In this document: positions 59,262-64,000 of the stretch, one piece after another | How the letters are laid out: each line of letters starts with the position of its first letter | Numbering within the stretch: the first letter of the stretch is position 1 | Source: Bemisia tabaci | Taxonomy: Eukaryota; Arthropoda; Insecta; Hemiptera; Aleyrodidae | Assembly (NCBI RefSeq): GCF_918797505.1 | Contig: NC_092797.1 | Coordinates: 36,903,372 to 36,967,371, forward strand | Direction: 5' to 3' | DNA: 64,000 bases | The notes under the pieces: generated by a model | The model's input: the letters and a program-made list of their open reading frames with translations, nothing else | Database searches by the model: none | What the model was told of the DNA's origin: nothing | Translations under genes and position numbers: made by a program

Positions 59262-59530
59262 ATTGAATACAACGTTGCCTGTCCTCAAAATCGCAAAAAA
59301 TGAAGGTACCTGAGCAAGACTTGCAGAGTTTTCTTTAACCTTGTTCTTTGTTTGAATTTTTCCCCCTTCTGGATAAATAATTTTGACGTTTAAGTGTGAA
59401 CTTTTCAAAGAAACATTGCCGCAAAATGCATTGATTGTCTGAATGTAATACAACATTGCCTGTCCTCAAAATCGCAAAACAATGGAGGTACCTGAGCAAG
59501 ATTTTTAGAGTTTTCTTTAACCTCGTTCTT
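59262..59530. repeat. 181-bp tandem duplication
   Basis: Two copies of a block including CCTGTCCTCAAAATCGCAAA, GGTACCTGAGCAAGA and GAGTTTTCTTTAACCT, at 59262-59350 and 59442-59530. Copies differ at scattered positions. Confidence 0.75.
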
Positions 59531-59659
59531 GCTCGAAGTTGCCCTTAAGTTCTTCGCATAAATATTCGTTAATCCGTTGAAAAAAACCTTGCACATTTTT
59601 CCTCTTAAGCTTTTTTTATTCAGGAAATTGCGCTTTTGGGGTGTGTCTATCAATCTATT

Positions 59660-59815
59660 TATATATCTATATATAGATATATCCATCCATCCATCCATCC
59701 ATCCATCCATCCATCCGTCCGTCCGTCCATCTATCCATCCATCCATCCATCCATCCATCTCTCTATCTCTCTATCTGTCTATTTATCTGTCTATTTACCT
59801 ATCTATTCTTCTTCA
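59660..59815. repeat. Compound tetranucleotide microsatellite
   Basis: TATC/ATATC units grade into about 15 CATC units, interrupted by CGTC variants, and then into CTAT/CTGT units. Apparent Ser-Ile-His-Pro or Trp-Met-Asp-Gly frames on both strands are translations of this repeat. Confidence 0.95.
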
Positions 59816-60039
59816 ATTGAAAGAAGAAAGGGGAAGCAGCGCTTCCCTCGCTTACAGGACGCCGCGCCGCGCCAACGGCGAGATTTAGAGTTTTCAGCGT
59901 TTTTGAGTGGAATTTAGGTCGATTTTGAACTCTCTATAAGCATTTTTGGAAGCTTCACCTTCCTGGCTGACGCCGAAACTCATGCTAGGTGCGTTTTTTT
60001 TTCTTTTTTTGATGACCTTGAGGGGAAGTCGCTCCGAGC

Positions 60040-60204
60040 CAGTGGCGAGGCATGAATGATCGAGTATCGATATTTCCCCATTTGAAGCTGTGGTAAAGAA
60101 TCGACTATTAAGATGTTCGTTGCGGACACCCTGTTTATCGATCCTTTTTCCATAGGTTTAAATGGCAGATAAATCGATATATGGCAAAGCACCCCGCGCC
60201 ACTG
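60040..60204. mobile_element. 165-bp hAT MITE, sister of 31381-31544
   Basis: Ends CAGTGGCGAGG and CCGCGCCACTG. Flanking octamers CTCCGAGC (60032-60039) and CTCTAAGC (60205-60212) differ at two sites, consistent with an aged target duplication. Confidence 0.8.
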
Positions 60205-60212
60205 CTCTAAGC

Positions 60213-61467
60213 TACAAGTGGTCGATTTCCGAGGGATTTGATAACTTTGCGTGACAGTGTTGTCGAACTTCCGAAGGCGGGAGCCCACTCGCGATGAGTC
60301 GGCGCGGTCACCAAGCGCAGGCTGGCAAGTTCACCTCTTTCGCTCAGTGGTCAAGGATTGACTTTTCCAAAGAACGAAGCTTCATTCGAATGATAAATTG
60401 ATCAACGAATAAGATGCAAGTATTCGCAATAGTTTCCTGAAACGGCGGAGTGGGCTTTACAAAACAACCGACAGTGTCTTCCTGAACTGGTTTTAATGCA
60501 TATTAACGATTTGGATCGAACCAAGCAATAGAGAATTTTTTTACATCGGGATTAGTCAAAAAGAGGTATATTCTCAGAGGTAGTATTTGGCTTTTCATTT
60601 GTGGGAGGATATACCATTGGGTAAATTAATTATTCTTAATCCTTTTGGGAATTTCAAGAGAGCATTGCGGAAAGTTGCCGATGCTGTAACTTTGAACAGA
60701 CAAAACTTTTTCATTTGAATTTTTGCAGATACTTCGATTCGAATGCATGATAATCAAAATATGAGCAGGAAACGTAAGAAAATGTAATACATCTGCAGAA
60801 ATAAAACAACCAGAAAGGCTGAGGAGTTAGATGGAACTTTGAGTGGTTTTTGGACCTCTCCCATTTCGTACTCATCCTTATCATACTCATGATTGTAATC
60901 TTACACTATTATACACACAGGTGGAACCAGGAATTTTGTGTTGGGGGCACATGAGGGAGCACTTTATTAAGGGGAGTCGAGGGGTCCTTGAAAGCACCCC
61001 ATCAAGATTAGACTCGGGGGCTTTCCCTGACTCTGAAGAGGTTCAATGCCCAATGGAACACCGGGAAAATGTTTAAGATTGATATGCCTTGGCATGAGGA
61101 ATTTTGAGCTGTTCTTGGTGAAAAATGTATTGAAATAATACCTCAAACATAACGGAAATATCATGCAGAAATCTCGGAGGATCCGTGAAGCCTATAAGTT
61201 CAATTTTGGGCGAGACAACCCCCCCCCCCCCTTCAGTTCTGCATGCAAGTTTTTTTTCAAAGCTCCCGATGAAGATGGGTTTTTGTGTGACTCTATGTAC
61301 CCCATTATTTTATTCCGCGAGGAACTTACAACTTGCAACAGATAAAGACGGAGAAAAAGAAATTGACCGAACAAATTTTGGTGATCGAATATCACACACG
61401 CATTTTTTTAATGGAATTTAACTTATAAGATTTTTGCAAACAATACAGCAGACAGGAGTCAAATATA
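60213..61467. other. Gene-free interval
   Basis: No frame with recognisable protein features, no tRNA-like fold and no repeat I can place. A short C tract lies near 61220. Confidence 0.4.
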
Positions 61468-61780
61468 CAAGGTGATCCGGGGTTAATCGGTCAGACTACA
61501 GGAGCCGAAACACCCCCCCCCCCCACCCCCTCTTTAAATTGAGATTCCGAATTTTTCGGATAATTTATAAATTCAGGGCATAAAAGTTTACAAATTTTCA
61601 TGAGATTTAATTCTCAACCGTTGCTAAAATTCAAGAAAAGCGATTTACTTACAGAAATGGGGAGGGGGCGTAGCGCCGACTGGGGGCACTTTCGGAAAAA
61701 ACTTTATACTATAAAAAATTATTATTTTGACCCATAAAACACGCTCCTGCAGTCTGGCGGTTGAACCTCGGATCACCCTG
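61468..61780. mobile_element. 313-bp MITE related to 31905-32487
   Basis: Starts CAAGGTGATCCGGGGTTAAT and ends AACCTCGGATCACCCTG. TA precedes the left end, but CA follows the right end. Central C and G tracts are arranged as in the longer element. Confidence 0.65.
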
Positions 61781-62189
61781 CAGATCAATGAGCCGCTGTT
61801 TGGTCAACGATTGCAGCAATTTAGTTTTGCATTTACTTCGGGAGGTGAATTCAAGAATCAATCGGGAGAATGATACGAACCATTGGCGTTTCCTTTACTA
61901 TCTCCTTCGAGCGGAATTTTGACGGGTTTACACTGGTTAATGTGTATCATTTTTTATCGCGAAAATTCGCCTAATTTTTTTTTGCTAAATTTTCAGCTGG
62001 CTCGGATGGGTTCGGAGCCCTTGTGCGGCGGCGGGAGGACCTTGACGCGTGGATTAGTGAATGGAGCTGGTTGCGTGGCGGCCGGGCGCATGCGCGGAGC
62101 GGAGAAAGCCATTGGCTGGGCCGACTGTGGGCGCGCAATACGATTCCCCCGCAAAATCCCGATCCGCGCGCGCGCGCCGCGCCGCGTTA

Positions 62190-62333
62190 CTCAAGTCAGT
62201 CTTTTCCTGACCTCGCCTCGTCTAAAGCTCGCCACCTGTTCCCACCAGTTCGCGCTGATTTCCCGAGCTTCCGCGAGTTCGCGAAGTGTTTGTGAAGTGA
62301 TTTTTTTTCAAACTGGATTACTCCTATCTTCGG
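62190..62333 (+). promoter_or_regulatory. GC-rich promoter with probable non-coding first exon
   Basis: A CpG-rich stretch (62020-62290) contrasts with the AT-rich surroundings. An initiator match TCAGTC (A at 62198) is followed by 135 bp without a convincing protein start and then the donor CTTCGG|GTGAGT at 62333/62334. The most economical reading is the 5' exon of a plus-strand gene whose coding exons lie beyond the right edge. Open frames across it (62023-62295 and 61883-62644) look compositional. Confidence 0.5.
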
Positions 62334-63560
62334 GTGAGTTCCCTTCTTCTCACTACGCTCTCAACGATAGAAATGCAGAAATAGCAGGAAATTTGGGCGA
62401 AAACGCCCCCCCCCCCTTCCCGCCATTCCAAGATCCAAAAAAAGTTTGTAGAGCCTCAGAGGATATTTTAAGTTCTATAAGTGACAATTTTCTAAACAAT
62501 AGAGGAGTAAGTTTTCCAGCGAAAATTCTCTCAGTTTTTCTGCAAAAGTACCGCTCATTCAAAATTGTATTTATAGACCTTAAATATATTTTCGTAACAT
62601 ATGAAAATGTATTGATAAATGCAATACATTGTAGGGTTTTTTAGTCTCTTCGAGTGAGTTTCTCCCTCTTACAATACTCTCAATAGCAAAAATACCTACG
62701 TAAGCAAAAATATTTGAGGGTTAGCTCCCCTCCTCACGAAGCCCTAAAAAAGTACTTTGATTTCCAATGTATCTTTGCAGCTCTAAAAGTTACAATTTTC
62801 CAAACAACGTTGAGTAAATACCTACAGCAAAGATGGGGAAAACATGCAAAGCTTTCCTTATGAAGTGTTAAAAAAATGGTCGTTTCACATGCCTTCAAAT
62901 ACCTATCATTTCATGTTGCACGTTAATATAACGATAGATTCATAAATACCATGCATTAATTTTATATTTTTTCTTTTTAAATGGCTTCCCTCTCCGGATA
63001 AATTCCCTTACTTCTCCTCTGTTTTCGCCAGCAGTAATCTACCGTTGCAAGCATTTTAAGGTTGACACCCCCCCCCCTCCTTTCTTTAAAAAGATCACGT
63101 AGATCCCCAGTAGCTTTACAGGCATAGAATTTGCAATTAAGGCACAACTTATTTCAACCTCCCAAGCAGAATGGTGGAACCTTCCTCTGAAAGTTGTAAA
63201 AAAAATTGCCATTATTTCATAAAGAAGTTCTAAGCGTTTATTCATCGTATCAGGAGGAACTTCATTAATCATTTCATGACTTATGGACATTCTTCGGTGC
63301 TTTTAGGTTGCAATCCAAAAAGTAGACTCCAGCTTTTTTTCTGTCAGGACTACCCTTAATGCTCCTCAGCTATTAAGGATTTTGAGGTTAACACCCACCC
63401 TAATTACCTATGCAACATAGAGATCTCAAGTAGCTTTCGACAGCCCAAATAGTTACAATTTGCTGCGATATATTACAGCTTGCCAAGCAGCTTAGTGGAA
63501 AATTTCCCTGTAAATTTGGAAGAAAATTGAAAAACTTTATCTTGGAAGATCAGTATATAT
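62334..63560. repeat. Four degenerate tandem copies of an about 320-bp unit
   Basis: Unit starts near 62330, 62646, 62990 and 63290, each opening with a CTTCG/CTCCG phrase and C-rich or CACCC tract. A later phrase of type AAGT(T)ACAATTT...CCAA(A/G)CA follows, then GTGGAA or GGGAAA and TTCCCTGTAAA in the later units. Identity is low and spacing 300-345 bp. Probably an old satellite-like amplification in the first intron of the gene starting at about 62198. Confidence 0.5.
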
Positions 63561-64000
63561 TCACCTACGAATAACTTTACAAGTAAAGTTATTTGTGAAT
63601 TTGCTGAAATGTGCATCTAAGTTTGCGATGCTGCAGATATTCAGTCATAATTCATTTTTTAAATTGAAAAATACTCAACGTCATTTCTTGAAAACCACCC
63701 TAATTATTTTTTTCTGCGTGATGAATATTCTGTGCGTACATTTTAAACAACAGCATTGATTGGATCTTCTTTCATATAATACAATTTGAGCAAGGAATTT
63801 GAAAAATCACAAACAAGATACGCTTTTTTGCAGTTTACTGTCCATTCAAATAATTTTCCAACCACGTATGAAAATTATTCTGTGCTGGAGATACCAAATT
63901 CTTGAAAATATAACAGGATCCCAGGGCTGAAACTCCACGTGGACTACATTTTGAGATTAAATGAACCATAAAACCATAAAACCACTTATCTGCATAGGGG
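63561..64000. other. AT-rich end of window
   Basis: I see no gene or clear repeat. A phrase AACTTTACAAGTAAAGTT near 63571 is a short palindrome. Confidence 0.4.

Noticed and set aside
59405..59917. Repetitive frames (Met-Asp-Gly-Trp and Ser-Ile-His-Pro type)
   Set aside because: Direct translations of the CATC microsatellite.
61883..62644. 253-codon frame on the plus strand
   Set aside because: It crosses the predicted GC-rich promoter, initiator and donor. Residue makeup changes with base composition and no domain is visible.

Overview
The window is nuclear DNA of an animal, almost certainly an arthropod and most likely an insect. Its genes are split by GT-AG introns, one intron is about 26 kb, and it carries many short non-autonomous DNA transposons and a tandem satellite array. 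The deduced lysyl hydroxylase and one-Ig-domain proteins resemble insect members of their families. I suspect a hemipteran, but the species cannot be fixed from sequence alone. I see no rRNA, tRNA, CRISPR array, prokaryotic operon or viral gene.

Layout. 1-8318: tandem satellite array with a monomer of about 473 bp, running off the left edge. 8319-11741: gene-free DNA with foldback elements. 11742-52050 (+): a PLOD-type procollagen lysyl hydroxylase, with 15 exons recognised and only the signal-peptide exon missing. Its ninth visible intron (19397-45261) holds two complete genes on the opposite strand. Both encode secreted single-Ig-domain proteins of the OIG-4 type (about 163 aa each, same three-exon layout), at 20311-22225 and 36859-39702. 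The 12 kb between them is a dense cluster of non-autonomous transposons, several with perfect target-site duplications. 52051-55665: gene-free. 55666-57137 (-): a two-exon leucine-rich-repeat protein, possibly F-box or VHL-box like. 57138-62190: intergenic, with elements, a microsatellite and a duplicated block. 62190-62333 (+): a GC-rich promoter and probable non-coding first exon of a gene that lies beyond the right edge. Degenerate repeats of about 320 bp follow it.

How the parts may fit together. PLOD acts in the ER on collagen lysines, and OIG-4 proteins are secreted synaptic or extracellular factors. They share a locus but I see no direct functional link. Antisense nesting could allow transcriptional interference or co-regulation, which is inference. 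The most interesting non-genic observations are: (a) the satellite monomer shares a block with a dispersed MITE family found elsewhere in the window, suggesting a transposon-derived satellite; (b) an 890-bp near-perfect hairpin with a 9-bp target duplication; (c) the antisense pair of oig-4-like genes in one intron, one conserved and one diverged, the conserved one with two similar alternative first-exon candidates.

All gene models were assembled by eye from splice signals, reading phase and protein-family similarity. No searches or alignments were run.
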